The notes beneath the pieces are model-generated. The model ran no database searches, had not been told where the DNA came from, and worked only from the letters and a program-made list of their open reading frames with translations. Shown here in pieces: positions 17,946-26,467 of a stretch of 64,000 bases of DNA (positions within the stretch are counted from its first letter, which is position 1; every line of letters begins with the position of its first letter). Source of the stretch: Pseudarthrobacter sp. L1SW (GTDB lineage: Bacteria; Actinomycetota; Actinomycetes; Actinomycetales; Micrococcaceae); contig NZ_CP078079.1 of NCBI RefSeq assembly GCF_020809045.1, positions 3,596,001 through 3,660,000 of the forward strand, given 5' to 3'. Made by a program: the position numbers and the translations under genes.

Positions 17946-18159
17946 GAGTGTTCCTTCCAATGGCCGGTCAGCGCCGGCCGTCCATGTTCTGTTTGGAAAA
18001 GATGCCGCCCGCGGCCGGGCGGCGGTTGATGCCCACTGCCCCATCAGTCCAACACAGAAGTCCGGGCCCTGCCAGAGCCGGACCGCAACTCCTTGACACC
18101 CTGCGCGGGGAAGCGCTGAATGATCTGTAGCGAAGTCCCCGGCGCGGTCAGGAGCAGCC

Positions 18160-18318
18160 ATGAGCGAGAACCCATTGCAGGATGAGCGGATCCACTCGGA
18201 GGCCCCCGCCGAGGGCGATCCGGACGCGGACGCCACGGAGATCCGGGTCCACGCTCAGGATCCGGCCGAGGGACCGGACACCGACGAAGCCGCCGCCCAG
18301 CCCGGCCATCCCAACTAG
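18160..18318 (+). CDS. Small acidic protein of unknown function
   Basis: A 52-residue frame beginning MSENPLQDERIHSEAPAEGD and ending AAAQPGHPN. ATG 18160 has AGGAG at 18150-18154, a good spacing of 5 bases. The protein is strongly acidic with no hydrophobic segment. Its stop codon TAG (18316-18318) lies inside the left arm of the long palindrome at 18310-18375, so the repeat inserted at, or is fixed to, the very end of the gene. Function unknown. Confidence 0.6.
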   Translation: MSENPLQDERIHSEAPAEGDPDADATEIRVHAQDPAEGPDTDEAAAQPGHPN

Positions 18319-18375
18319 GTAGCGCCAAGTGTCGTTTTGAAGCTCCAAAACGACACTTAGCGCTACCTAGTTGGG
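18310..18375. repeat. Long palindromic repeat A, copy 1
   Basis: Two 30-base arms (18310-18339 and 18346-18375) differ at one position and enclose AAGCTC. The arms begin CCCAACTAGGTAGCGCC and end GTCGTTTTG. Two further copies lie at 19153 and 46034. The stem would fold strongly in RNA from both strands and follows a stop codon, so it could act as a bidirectional terminator. Confidence 0.9.
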
Positions 18376-18475
18376 GGGGTCTGGAGGGGTGGTGAGGAGC
18401 GCGCAGGCGGAGCAGACTTAGAACTACCTGATGACCAGTTTTCTCATCGGTTTCGGTTCAGTCAAAGGAGACATG

Positions 18476-19141
18476 ATGAGCACGAAAGTGGAGAAACGGA
18501 TTGTGGTCGATGTACCGGTCAGCACCGCCTATAACCAGTGGACCCAGTTCGAGGAGTTTCCACGCTTTATGGGAGGCGTGGAGAGCGTGACCCGGCTCGG
18601 AAATGACCGGCTCAAATGGGTGGCCCACATTGGCGGCGTACGGCGGCATTGGGAAGCAAAAATCCTTGAGCAACTTCCCGGCCGGCGAGTGGCTTGGGCC
18701 GCGATCGAAGGCGTCACCAACTCCGGCGCGGTCGATTTCAGGGACGCCGGCAATAACCGGACGGAGCTTGCCCTGACCCTGGAATACCAGCCGGCAGGGG
18801 TGGTGGAAAGGGTGGGCAACCTGCTCCATGTGGTGGGCCGCCAGGCGGAACACGACCTGAAAAAGTTCAAGGAATTCATCGAACACCAGAGCCGCCGCAC
18901 CGCCGAGGCCGGGACCGGCGCCCCAGCCGAATCTCCCGCCCCGGCCGAAGCCGCTGCCCCGGCCGAGCCGCAGCCCTACAACCGCTTCGCCCACCCGTTC
19001 GACCAGACCGGCGGCCTGGTGGATTTGGAGGGCGAGTCGGACGAGACGGCCGAGGGCGAAAGCTACAGTTCCGCTGAACGCCGGGCGCGCCGCAGGGGAG
19101 GCAACCTCCCGCCGGTCGACGGCAGCCTGGGCCAGCACTGA
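18476..19141 (+). CDS. SRPBCC-family protein, tandem paralogue 1
   Basis: A 221-residue protein. Residues 1-145 are a helix-grip cyclase/dehydrase-like domain (STKVEKRIVVDVPVSTAYNQ, WTQFEEFPRFMGGVESVTRL, EKHLR-type C-terminal helix AEHDLKKFKEFIEHQ). An Ala/Pro/Glu-rich linker follows, then a conserved tail HPFDQTGGLVDLEGESDE ending LPPVDGSLGQH. ATG 18476 has AAAGGAG at 18464-18470; an ATG three bases earlier is too close. It is paralogous to the gene at 19321, sharing about 140 residues of domain and the tail. Such proteins occur with stress genes in actinobacteria; the ligand is unknown. Confidence 0.85.
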   Translation: MSTKVEKRIVVDVPVSTAYNQWTQFEEFPRFMGGVESVTRLGNDRLKWVAHIGGVRRHWEAKILEQLPGRRVAWAAIEGVTNSGAVDFRDAGNNRTELALTLEYQPAGVVERVGNLLHVVGRQAEHDLKKFKEFIEHQSRRTAEAGTGAPAESPAPAEAAAPAEPQPYNRFAHPFDQTGGLVDLEGESDETAEGESYSSAERRARRRGGNLPPVDGSLGQH

Positions 19142-19152
19142 CCCTCCCCTTT

Positions 19153-19219
19153 CCCAACTAGGTAGCGCCAAGTGTCGTTTTGGAGCCTCAAAACGACACT
19201 TGGCGCTACCCAGTTTGGG
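19153..19219. repeat. Long palindromic repeat A, copy 2
   Basis: The left arm 19153-19182 is identical over 30 bases to that of copy 1. The right arm 19189-19219 has one substitution and one inserted T. The loop is GAGCCT. It begins 12 bases after the stop of the first SRPBCC gene. Confidence 0.9.
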
Positions 19220-19320
19220 GAGGTGCTCTGGAAACCGGACCGCCCAAAAGGTATGTTGGTAAGCATGCTGATGATTTTTACCGACTCGTCAGCTTCCGGT
19301 AACACAGCGAAGGAGACGTT

Positions 19321-20283
19321 ATGAGCACGAAGGTGGAAAAACGCATTCTGGTGAACGTACCGGTAAGCACCGCTTACAACCAGTGGACCCAGTTCGAGGA
19401 GTTCCCGCACTTCATGGGCGGCGTCAAGAGCGTGACCCAGCTCAGTGACGACCGGCTCGAATGGGTAGCCGAGATCGGCGGCGTCCGCCGCCAGTGGGAA
19501 GCCAAGATCCTGGAGCAGGTCCCGGACCGCAAGATCGCCTGGGCAGCTACGGAGGGTGCCACGAACGCCGGTGCGGTGGAGTTCGAAGACGTCGGCGGCG
19601 GCCAGACCTCCCTGCAGCTGACGCTCGAATACGAGCCCGAAGGAATCATCGAGAAGGTCGGCGACAAGCTCAACGTGGTGGACCGCCAGGCTGAGGCAGA
19701 CCTCAAGCGGTTCAAGGAATTCATCGAGGACGAGGGTTACGCCAGCGGAGCTTGGCGCGGCAGCGTCAGCTCGGGCGCGCCTGTAGGCACCCCGGGCGTG
19801 GAAGACGCCGCGGGCTCGCGGGGCGATTCCGGCAAGGCCGGCGTGTCCGGCAAGGTGGCCGCCGGTGTTGGAGTAGCAGCGGCAGCAGGCGCGGCAGCCG
19901 CAATGGCCGGCTCCAAGAAGGACACGGCGGAGGGCGCGGACGTAACGGTCACTCCAGTGGAATCCGGGGAGCCCGTGACCGTGACTCCGATTCCGACGGA
20001 CACCACCACTGATGAGTCCGTGACCAGCGGCACCTACGCCGGCACGGCTCCAGGCACAACTACAGGCACGACGGCGGCAGCCGGCTCCACCGGTTCGGTC
20101 GCCGATTTGGGCGATGACAGGATCGGCCACGCCTTCGACCAGACCAACGGACTGGTGGACACCACCGGGGAGTCGGACGAGACGGTGGAAGGTGAGAACC
20201 TGAGCGCCGGCGAACGGCGCGAGGATGACCGCCGGCCCGACGGCGGCCTGCCGCCTGTTGGCGGCAACCTTGGCCAGCACTGA
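19321..20283 (+). CDS. SRPBCC-family protein, tandem paralogue 2 with long low-complexity insert
   Basis: A 320-residue protein. The first 140 residues closely match the paralogue at 18476 (STKVEKRILVNVPVSTAYNQ, WTQFEEFPHFMGGVKSVTQL). Then comes an insert of about 120 residues: a Gly/Ala-rich, potentially membrane-active stretch (GKVAAGVGVAAAAGAAAAMA) followed by Thr-rich repeats (VTPVESGEPVTVTPIPTDTT). The same tail closes the protein (HAFDQTNGLVDTTGESDE, then LPPVGGNLGQH). ATG 19321 has GAAGGAGA upstream. The conserved tail after a variable linker suggests a short peptide with its own binding role. Confidence 0.85.
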   Translation: MSTKVEKRILVNVPVSTAYNQWTQFEEFPHFMGGVKSVTQLSDDRLEWVAEIGGVRRQWEAKILEQVPDRKIAWAATEGATNAGAVEFEDVGGGQTSLQLTLEYEPEGIIEKVGDKLNVVDRQAEADLKRFKEFIEDEGYASGAWRGSVSSGAPVGTPGVEDAAGSRGDSGKAGVSGKVAAGVGVAAAAGAAAAMAGSKKDTAEGADVTVTPVESGEPVTVTPIPTDTTTDESVTSGTYAGTAPGTTTGTTAAAGSTGSVADLGDDRIGHAFDQTNGLVDTTGESDETVEGENLSAGERREDDRRPDGGLPPVGGNLGQH

Positions 20284-20354
20284 CGGTAAGCGAACCGCCT
20301 AGGGTCCGTCCCGTCGTCGCACGTTTTCCGGCCGCGGTGCGGGACCGCCTGGCA

Positions 20355-20399
20355 GCAAAAGCGCCGCCCACCTCCTTCCGGGGCGGGCGGCGCTTTTGC
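20355..20399. terminator. Bidirectional intrinsic terminator
   Basis: GCAAAAGCGCCGCCC (20355-20369) pairs perfectly with GGGCGGCGCTTTTGC (20385-20399). An A4 run on the left side of the stem and a T4 run on the right make it usable from both strands, fitting its place between the convergent SRPBCC and Lrp genes. Confidence 0.8.
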
Positions 20400-20445
20400 C
20401 GTTAAGTACTGACCAGGCCGTGGATCCAGCGGGCCGGGCCCTCTC

Positions 20446-20928
20446 CTACGCCCGTCCCGCCGCCGCCTGCAGCAGCGGCAGGGTCCTCGCCGGCATGACT
20501 TCCACCAGGGACATGGCCGTGCTGGTGCGTACGACGCCGGCAATCGCCAACATCCTGTTGGTGACCCTGTGCAGGTCCGCCGGGTCCTTCGCGGCCACCT
20601 TGGCGAGCAGGTCGGCATCGCCGGTTGTCGCGTGCATCTCGATGATTTCCGGGATGGTGCGCAGCGCGGCCATGGCCTCGTCGCTGGCGGACTGGCTGAT
20701 GGAGATGGAGATGAAGGCGATCAGCGGCAGCCCGAGGGCGCCGGTGCGGACGCGCTGGCTGAACGGGCCCAGGCTGCCGTCGTTGACCAGGCGCCGGAGC
20801 CGGGCGTGCACGGTGTTGCGGGCCACGCCCAGCGTCCGCGACAGGGACAGGACCGTCGCCTGCGGGTCCGCGTCCATGGCCATGAGGATTTCGGCGTCCA
20901 GCGCATCGATGAGGTGCATAGTGAGCAT
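20446..20928 (-). CDS. Lrp/AsnC-family transcriptional regulator
   Basis: A 160-residue regulator with an N-terminal helix-turn-helix (LDAEILMAMDADPQATVLSL, RTLGVARNTVHARLRRL) and a C-terminal RAM ligand domain (LGLPLIAFISISISQ, EMHATTGDADLLAKV). Start MLTM at 20928 follows AGGGTGG. It is divergent from the aminotransferase gene at 21020 with only 91 bases between them, so it probably controls that gene in response to an amino acid. Confidence 0.9.
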   Translation of the reverse strand: MLTMHLIDALDAEILMAMDADPQATVLSLSRTLGVARNTVHARLRRLVNDGSLGPFSQRVRTGALGLPLIAFISISISQSASDEAMAALRTIPEIIEMHATTGDADLLAKVAAKDPADLHRVTNRMLAIAGVVRTSTAMSLVEVMPARTLPLLQAAAGRA

Positions 20929-21019
20929 TTTGCCACCCTGCGGGCATCCAGAGCCCGGATCTGTCCTGTATAAACCGTGTGTGTTGCGCAGATGCTCCGC
21001 CCTGCCCCACGATGCCTTC

Positions 21020-22114
21020 ATGACCATCATCCTTCCCCAGGCACCGGCACCCGAGGTGCGTGCCGCCATCGCAAGCCTCCCCGCCTACATTGCCGGGAGG
21101 AGCGCGGAAACGGCCCTGACTGCCGCCCTCGCCTCGAACGAGAGCCACTTCGCTCCCCTGCCCTCGGTGGTCGATGTGATCTCGGCGGAGGCCGGCAGGA
21201 TCCACCGGTACCCCAGCATGGGAGCTGTGGATGCCCGGGAGGCGATCGCCCGCCACCTCTCGGTATCCCCGGACGAAGTCGCTGCAGGGCCGGGAAGCTC
21301 GGGCGTGCTGCAACAGATCATTTCCGCGGTCTGCGGCCACGGCGACGAGGTGGTTTTCGCGTGGCGTTCCTTCGAGGCCTACCCCATCCTGGTGACGGTG
21401 GCCGGCGCCGTGCCTGTCCCCGTCCCACTCCGCGATGACGAGCACCACGATCTTCCCGCGATGGCGGCTGCCGTCACCGGGCGGACCCGGCTGGTAATCC
21501 TCTGCTCCCCCAACAACCCCACCGGCGTATCCATCACCGCGGAGGCGCTGGAGGAATTCCTCGCAGCCGTGCCGCCGCAGGTCCTGGTGGTGCTGGACGA
21601 GGCGTACGTCGAATTCCAAAGGGGCCCGGGTGTGGATTCCCTGGAGCTCTACGGCCGGTATCCGAACCTCTGCATCCTGCGGACCTTCTCGAAGGCCTAC
21701 GGGCTGGCCGGGCTGCGGATCGGTTACGCCATCGCCCGCCCGGCCTTGGCTGAGGGGCTGCGTCGCACCGCCATTCCCTTCGGCGTCAACCGCATGGCGC
21801 AGGCCGCCGCAGTGGCGTCACTGGCCGCGCAGGGCGAGATCCGGGAGCGGACCGATACGGTTGCCGGGGAGCGCACCCGGGTCGTGTCTGCCCTGCGCCA
21901 GTCCGGCTGGAACGTCCCGGACAGCCAGGCCAATTTCTACTGGCTGCGGGCATCGGACGGGCTGCGGGAGCAGATCCTCGCAGCGCTTTCCGACGCCGAC
22001 ATCCTGGCACGCGGGTACGCGGGCGACGGCGTGCGGGTCACCTTGGCGGACAGGGAAACGAACAACCGGGTGCTCGCAGTGCTCGCGGACCGTGCGCGGT
22101 TCACCGCCCAGTGA
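21020..22114 (+). CDS. HisC-like/aromatic aminotransferase (PLP, fold type I)
   Basis: A 364-residue aminotransferase of the HisC/phenylalanine aminotransferase group. Visible landmarks are ASNESHFAPLPSV near the N-terminus, GPGSSGVLQQII for the PLP phosphate region, CSPNNPTGVSI, VLDEAYVEF and the PLP lysine in RTFSKAYGLAGLRIGYA. It is not in a his operon, so the aromatic-amino-acid (Pat) role, or amino-acid catabolism under the divergent Lrp regulator, is more likely than histidine synthesis. The GTGA at its end overlaps the start of the next gene, implying coupling. Confidence 0.87.
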   Translation: MTIILPQAPAPEVRAAIASLPAYIAGRSAETALTAALASNESHFAPLPSVVDVISAEAGRIHRYPSMGAVDAREAIARHLSVSPDEVAAGPGSSGVLQQIISAVCGHGDEVVFAWRSFEAYPILVTVAGAVPVPVPLRDDEHHDLPAMAAAVTGRTRLVILCSPNNPTGVSITAEALEEFLAAVPPQVLVVLDEAYVEFQRGPGVDSLELYGRYPNLCILRTFSKAYGLAGLRIGYAIARPALAEGLRRTAIPFGVNRMAQAAAVASLAAQGEIRERTDTVAGERTRVVSALRQSGWNVPDSQANFYWLRASDGLREQILAALSDADILARGYAGDGVRVTLADRETNNRVLAVLADRARFTAQ

Positions 22115-22791
22115 GCACGCCCGCGGCACCCGCAACCACCACCGCCCCAACCACGCCGGAAGCCAGGCCGGCGGCACCAAGCCCCGCGCCGCCGTCGGCC
22201 GTCCGGCATTCCACCGTCGAAGATGTCCTGGGGATCCTTACCGGCGCCTTCGCCGCCTCCCTGGGGCTGTTCCTGCTCAAATCCAGCGAGGCAGTCACGG
22301 GCGGAACGGCGGGCCTTGCGCTGCTGCTCAGCTACTCGCTTCCGGTCCCATTCGGCGTCATCTTCATGGCGGTCAATGCGCCGTTCCTTGCCCTGGCGGT
22401 CTGGAAGAAAGGCTGGAACTTTGCACTCCGGACAGGCGCCGCCATTGGCCTGGTCTCGGCCATGTCCGGCCTGCACCCGTGGGCACTCGGCGCCCTGCAC
22501 ACCGACCCGGTGTACGGGGTTCTGGGCGGGAACCTGCTCGCCGGCGTCGGCCTGCTGATCCTGTTCCGGCACCAGTCCAGCCTGGGCGGTTTCAACATCC
22601 TTGCCCTGCTGCTGCAGGAGAAACTGAAATGGCGCGCAGGGTACGTCCAGATGGTGCTGGACGTGGCGATCGTCCTGGCGGCGCTGGCCCTGGTGGCTCC
22701 CCTGATGGTGCTGCTCTCCGCTGCCGGAGCAGTCCTGCTGAACTTCATCCTCGCCCTGAACCACCGCCCCGGACGCTACCTGGGAAAGTGA
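22111..22791 (+). CDS. YitT-family membrane protein
   Basis: A 226-residue protein: a Pro/Ala/Thr-rich cytoplasmic start of about 35 residues, then five to six hydrophobic segments (LGILTGAFAASLGLFLLKSS, EAVTGGTAGLALLLSYSLPV, LGGNLLAGVGLLILFRHQSS) with the GGTAGLALL and SLGGFNILAL motifs of YitT/DUF161 proteins. It lacks the C-terminal soluble DUF2179 domain of Bacillus YitT. GTG 22111 overlaps the stop of the aminotransferase gene by 4 bases. A role as amino-acid exporter or importer linked to the aminotransferase is speculation. Confidence 0.8.
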   Translation: MSTPAAPATTTAPTTPEARPAAPSPAPPSAVRHSTVEDVLGILTGAFAASLGLFLLKSSEAVTGGTAGLALLLSYSLPVPFGVIFMAVNAPFLALAVWKKGWNFALRTGAAIGLVSAMSGLHPWALGALHTDPVYGVLGGNLLAGVGLLILFRHQSSLGGFNILALLLQEKLKWRAGYVQMVLDVAIVLAALALVAPLMVLLSAAGAVLLNFILALNHRPGRYLGK

Positions 22792-22861
22792 GCGCCGGAG
22801 CGCGGATTTATTCCCGGAGCAGCCCTGAAATATCTATGCGGAGGCCGCTGTTGCCGGGGAC

Positions 22862-23503
22862 ATGACAACAATTGGAATCATCGGTGCAGGACATATTGGA
22901 AGCCAAGTTGCCCGGAAGGCTGTGGAGCTGGGCTATGACGTAGTCATCAGCAACTCCCGCGGCCCTGAAACGCTGGCCGACCTGGTGGCGGAACTTGGCC
23001 CGAACGCCCGCGCCGCAACGCCTGCGGAGGCAGCGGCGGCCGGCGATTTCGCCGTCGTCGCCGTTCCGTTGAAACACTACAAGGACGTCCCGGTTGCGCC
23101 GCTTGCCGGGAAGATCGTGATCGACGCCAACAACTACTACTGGGAACGGGACGGCCGCATCCCCGCCCTGGACAAGGGCGAGGCCACCACGTCCGGGCTG
23201 TTCCAGGAACACCTGCGGGATTCGAAGGTGGCCAAGGGCTTCAACCACATCATGGCGTCCCAGATCACCACGGACGGCAAGCCTGCCGCTGCCGAGGACC
23301 GGCGTGCCCTGGCAACGGCCAGCGACTACCCGGAGGCCGCCGAACTGGTCACCCGCCTTTATGACGAGTTCGGCTTCGACACCGTGAACATCGGCCTGCT
23401 GGAGGACAGTTGGCGCGTGGAGCGGGACCGCCCGGCGTACGTGGTCCGGCAGAACGCCGCCGAGCTGAAGGAAAACCTGGGCAAGGCAACGCGGACCGTC
23501 TGA
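22862..23503 (+). CDS. NADP oxidoreductase, coenzyme F420-dependent-like (NAD(P)-binding)
   Basis: A 213-residue Rossmann-fold protein. GIIGAGHIGSQVARKAVELG is the dinucleotide loop and NSRGPETLADLV follows the second strand, with Ser-Arg suited to NADP. VAVPLKHYKDVP and IDANNYYWERDG match the F420-dependent NADP reductase-like group common in soil actinobacteria. Whether it uses F420 is not decided by these residues. It stands alone on the plus strand 70 bases after the YitT gene. Confidence 0.85.
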   Translation: MTTIGIIGAGHIGSQVARKAVELGYDVVISNSRGPETLADLVAELGPNARAATPAEAAAAGDFAVVAVPLKHYKDVPVAPLAGKIVIDANNYYWERDGRIPALDKGEATTSGLFQEHLRDSKVAKGFNHIMASQITTDGKPAAAEDRRALATASDYPEAAELVTRLYDEFGFDTVNIGLLEDSWRVERDRPAYVVRQNAAELKENLGKATRTV

Positions 23504-23546
23504 CGGAACGCCGGGCAGGCTGTCGGGCTGCCGGTCCCCGGCCCGG

Positions 23547-24521
23547 CTAGCCCCGCGCCGGGACGAGGACCACCTCGAACTCGGTGGCGGGCTGGCCGAA
23601 CTTGGCGTTCACCGCCGCGAGGGTGCTGCCGAACTTGGCAATCGTGGTGGGGACGTTGAAGTCGGGGCTGGTGATGACGTCTTTGACAACCCCGGACGAG
23701 AGATCGTTGGAGAGCTTGATCCTGCTGATCTGGTTCTTCTGGTTCTGGACGGCCCACAACTGGCGGCCCTGAACCAGGATGCCGTCCACGTTGGGCACGT
23801 CAATGCCCTCGATCCGGGCTGTAGCCGCCGTCTCAGGGTCCTCGCCGTCAGTATCTTCACCATCGGATGCCACACCGCCAGGATCCACGGTGAACAACGC
23901 CCCGAACGCCGAGTGCGCCAGGATCAGGGTCTTGCCCCCGTTGACTGCAGCTATGCCGTTGGGGCCGAAACCCGTCCATGTATCTGCTGCAGGTCCCGTC
24001 AAGGCCACTGTTTCCACTTCGCCCAGCCGGCCGTCCTTGTCCACCGGCAGGAAGTACAGCTCGGCGGCGAAGGAATTGGTGAACCACGCGCCGTCCTTGG
24101 TCAAGGTGACGTCGTTGATGAAGGCGTTCGCTTTGGCGGTCAACTCGACCACAGAGACCGTTTCTCCTGTCTCCGTGCTGTAGACGTAGGCGTCACCGGT
24201 TCCGCCGCCGGCAACGAACAGGAGGCTGTGCGTGACGTCCACCTTCATGCCGATGGCCACCCTGCCGTCCGGCGCGTCGATAAACAGTCCCGCGGTGTCA
24301 TCGCGGATGTCGCCGCGGTAGATGTCCCCGTTGAGGCGGTCGCCGGCGTAGAAGGTGGTGCCCTGGCCGGCTGCGATGCCTTCGGTGGCTGTGGCGCCCT
24401 CCAGGAGTATGACGCCGTCCCCGGAAGGCGGTGCGGCAGTTGCAGGCAGGGCGCTGGGAACGATCAGGGCTATCAGTGCAAGAAGTCCGACGGCGGCACG
24501 GCGTTGTACGGTTCGGCGCAT
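23547..24521 (-). CDS. Secreted beta-propeller protein (ScyD/SMP-30-like)
   Basis: A 324-residue protein with a clear Sec signal peptide (MRRTVQRRAAVGLLALIALI, then PSALPATAA as cleavage region). The rest contains repeated strand patterns of a six- or seven-bladed propeller: FYAGDRLNGDIYRGDI, LLFVAGGGTGDAYVYS, FINDVTLTKDGAWFTNS, NGIAAVNGGKTLILAHSA. The pattern matches the superoxide-dismutase/ScyD-like extracellular propellers. No catalytic residues are identifiable. ATG 24521 follows AAGGAAG. An acidic insert SDGEDTDGEDPET may bind calcium. Confidence 0.78.
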   Translation of the reverse strand: MRRTVQRRAAVGLLALIALIVPSALPATAAPPSGDGVILLEGATATEGIAAGQGTTFYAGDRLNGDIYRGDIRDDTAGLFIDAPDGRVAIGMKVDVTHSLLFVAGGGTGDAYVYSTETGETVSVVELTAKANAFINDVTLTKDGAWFTNSFAAELYFLPVDKDGRLGEVETVALTGPAADTWTGFGPNGIAAVNGGKTLILAHSAFGALFTVDPGGVASDGEDTDGEDPETAATARIEGIDVPNVDGILVQGRQLWAVQNQKNQISRIKLSNDLSSGVVKDVITSPDFNVPTTIAKFGSTLAAVNAKFGQPATEFEVVLVPARG

Positions 24522-24675
24522 GATGCTTCCTTGGTTTTGGGCTGATGCGCGGGGCCGATCTGCGGCAGCTCCGCACGATGGTGTTGCCAGTCTAGGCACC
24601 CGCAGGGAGCCCGCCAAGACATCGGGGCCCCTGTTCTGCTTACAATCGAAGCCTCAATCAACTACTGAGGGACCG

Positions 24676-25014
24676 ATGAAGAAACTCGCCACAGCCCTGA
24701 TCGCCGCCGGACTCGTTGTCTCCGCGACGGCCTGCACCGCCTCGAACCAGCTCACCACCGCGGAAACCTGCGAGCGGATCCAGTCCGTTGTGTCGAACCC
24801 GGCCAACAACGCCGGCAAGACGGGCATGAACCGCCTGGCCAACCAGATCCGTCCCATCCATGCCGTCGCCTCGGACGACCTCAAGGGTGCCCTCGCCTCG
24901 ATCCTCGCGTACACGGATGAGCAGGCCAAGGAAACGCCGGACGAGGCCAAGCTTGGCGAGCTCCAGACCGGTTACGAGAAAGCCGGCGCCACGTACAGCC
25001 AGTTCTGCAGCTGA
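24676..25014 (+). CDS. Small putative lipoprotein of unknown function
   Basis: A 112-residue protein with a lipoprotein signal peptide: MKKLATALIAAGLVVSATAC, the lipobox being SATAC with the cysteine at 20. The mature part is helical, contains two further cysteines (TAETCERIQSVV and the C-terminal QFCS) and may be disulfide-bonded. ATG 24676 follows GAGGGA. No known domain is recognised. Confidence 0.78.
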   Translation: MKKLATALIAAGLVVSATACTASNQLTTAETCERIQSVVSNPANNAGKTGMNRLANQIRPIHAVASDDLKGALASILAYTDEQAKETPDEAKLGELQTGYEKAGATYSQFCS

Positions 25015-25063
25015 TAGCCGGCTGATCCCGGCCCCCGGCGGCGGTCCTGCCGGGCGGATCTGG

Positions 25064-25999
25064 TCACGTGAGGGTGGCCGGATCCGTATTGGCGCCGCAC
25101 AGGATGACCGCCACGCGTTCGCCCACGCCCGGGACATAGGCGCCGCACGTCAGCGCGGCATAGGCGGCAGCGGCGCCGTGTTCCACGATGATGCGGTAGT
25201 CATCCCACAGCTTCTGGCGGGCGTCGATGATGTCGGCGTCGGACACCAGGACGCTTTCGACGCCGGCGCGGACCGCCACGGAGAAGCCGATGTCGCCGAT
25301 GCGGCGGGCGCCGAGGGAGTCCGCTGCTACCCCCGATACCTGGACATCAACCGGTGCTCCGGCGGCCAGCGCTGCCTGCAGCGTCGGTGCCGTCTCCGGC
25401 TCCACCGCTACCACTTTGGCCCGGCCCTCCACTGCCGCGGCGATTCCCGCCATCAGCCCGCCGCCGCCCACGGCAACCAGGACGGTGTCCAGCCCGCCCA
25501 CCTGGTCCAGCAGTTCGAGCCCTGCTGTTCCGGCGCCGGCGGCAATTTCGGGCTGGTCATAGGCGTGGCAATACACAGCCCCGGTTTCCTGGGCATGCTT
25601 GATGGCCGCCTGGTACGCCTCCGCGTACTCTGCTCCGCCCCGCACCACAGCAGCGCCGATGGCTTTCAGCTTGTGTACCTTCACTGCAGGCGCGGCTGCG
25701 GGGACAAACACGGTGGCCGGGACGCCCAGCTGCGCGGCTGCGTAGGCGTTGGCCAGTCCGGCGTTGCCGCCAGAGGCCACCACCACGCCGACATCCGGAT
25801 TCAGCTCCCCGCGTTCTTTGGCAGCGAGGACCCTGTTGAGGGCACCACGGGCCTTGAACGTTCCAGTGTGCTGCATGAACTCGCATTTGAACCACACCGG
25901 GCCGGGGAAGACTTCCGGATCGCCTTCCAGGACAGGCGTGACACGGGTGAGGCCGGCGGTCGTCCGAGCTGCGCGTTCCACGTCGGCGCGGGTAATCAT
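25064..25999 (-). CDS. Threonine/serine dehydratase-like PLP enzyme
   Basis: A 311-residue fold-type II PLP enzyme. The Schiff-base lysine is in MQHTGTFKARGALNRVL, the cofactor-phosphate glycine loop is VAVGGGGLMAGIAAAV, and VASGGNAGLANAYAAAQLG is the substrate loop. It lacks a C-terminal ACT regulatory domain, so it is a catabolic or racemase-like member rather than feedback-regulated IlvA. It would convert threonine or serine to a 2-oxo acid and ammonia, or racemise serine. The gene for a small acidic protein lies 8 bases upstream of its start. Confidence 0.88.
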   Translation of the reverse strand: MITRADVERAARTTAGLTRVTPVLEGDPEVFPGPVWFKCEFMQHTGTFKARGALNRVLAAKERGELNPDVGVVVASGGNAGLANAYAAAQLGVPATVFVPAAAPAVKVHKLKAIGAAVVRGGAEYAEAYQAAIKHAQETGAVYCHAYDQPEIAAGAGTAGLELLDQVGGLDTVLVAVGGGGLMAGIAAAVEGRAKVVAVEPETAPTLQAALAAGAPVDVQVSGVAADSLGARRIGDIGFSVAVRAGVESVLVSDADIIDARQKLWDDYRIIVEHGAAAAYAALTCGAYVPGVGERVAVILCGANTDPATLT

Positions 26000-26007
26000 T
26001 GGTGGGT

Positions 26008-26277
26008 TTAGACCTCGTCGTCCCAGGTTCCCGGCTCCTGCAGGGCTTCCTCAGGCTTGTGCTCCCGGGGCGGTTCGCCGCTGCCGGAGTAGGATGCAGG
26101 CACGGTTCCTGCGGCATGCGCCTGCTGCTCCTCGCGGATGTTCCCGGCCCCGGGCAGTTCCGGGTGTTGTCCGCTTTGCGGGGCTTGCTTGGCTTCGTTG
26201 GATTCCAGGGCTTCGTCCGGATCCCCCGGGCCGCGAAGGTCTGCGGTGTTCTTCGGCTCGTCATTGCTAGCAGTCAT
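26008..26277 (-). CDS. Small hydrophilic protein of unknown function
   Basis: An 89-residue protein starting MTASNDEPKNTADLRGPGDP and ending LQEPGTWDDEV. It is rich in Glu, Pro, Gln and Ala with no hydrophobic segment and is probably disordered. ATG 26277 has AAAGGCAG a few bases upstream. The open frame reaches to 26874 but overlaps the kinase-like gene on the other strand and is not coding there. It is likely cotranscribed with the dehydratase gene 8 bases downstream. Confidence 0.65.
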   Translation of the reverse strand: MTASNDEPKNTADLRGPGDPDEALESNEAKQAPQSGQHPELPGAGNIREEQQAHAAGTVPASYSGSGEPPREHKPEEALQEPGTWDDEV

Positions 26278-26467
26278 GGTTCTGCCTTTCGCTTGGGAAC
26301 TGCGGTGTCCGGCGGGGTGTACCCGTACCGTTCCGTTCTCCAGCCTACGGGCTGGGGCCTTCCGGCGGCCGGAACCTGTGAATTGGCACTCAAAAATCTG
26401 TGAATCGCGGGTCAGCCGGGACTTCCGGGGCGTACCCTGCGTTAACCCGATGGCGAGAGGAGGCCAG

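Noticed and set aside
18431..18475. Upstream extension of the first SRPBCC gene
   Set aside because: The extension would place the AAAGGAG site inside coding sequence, and the paralogue at 19321 starts at the same STKVEK residues.
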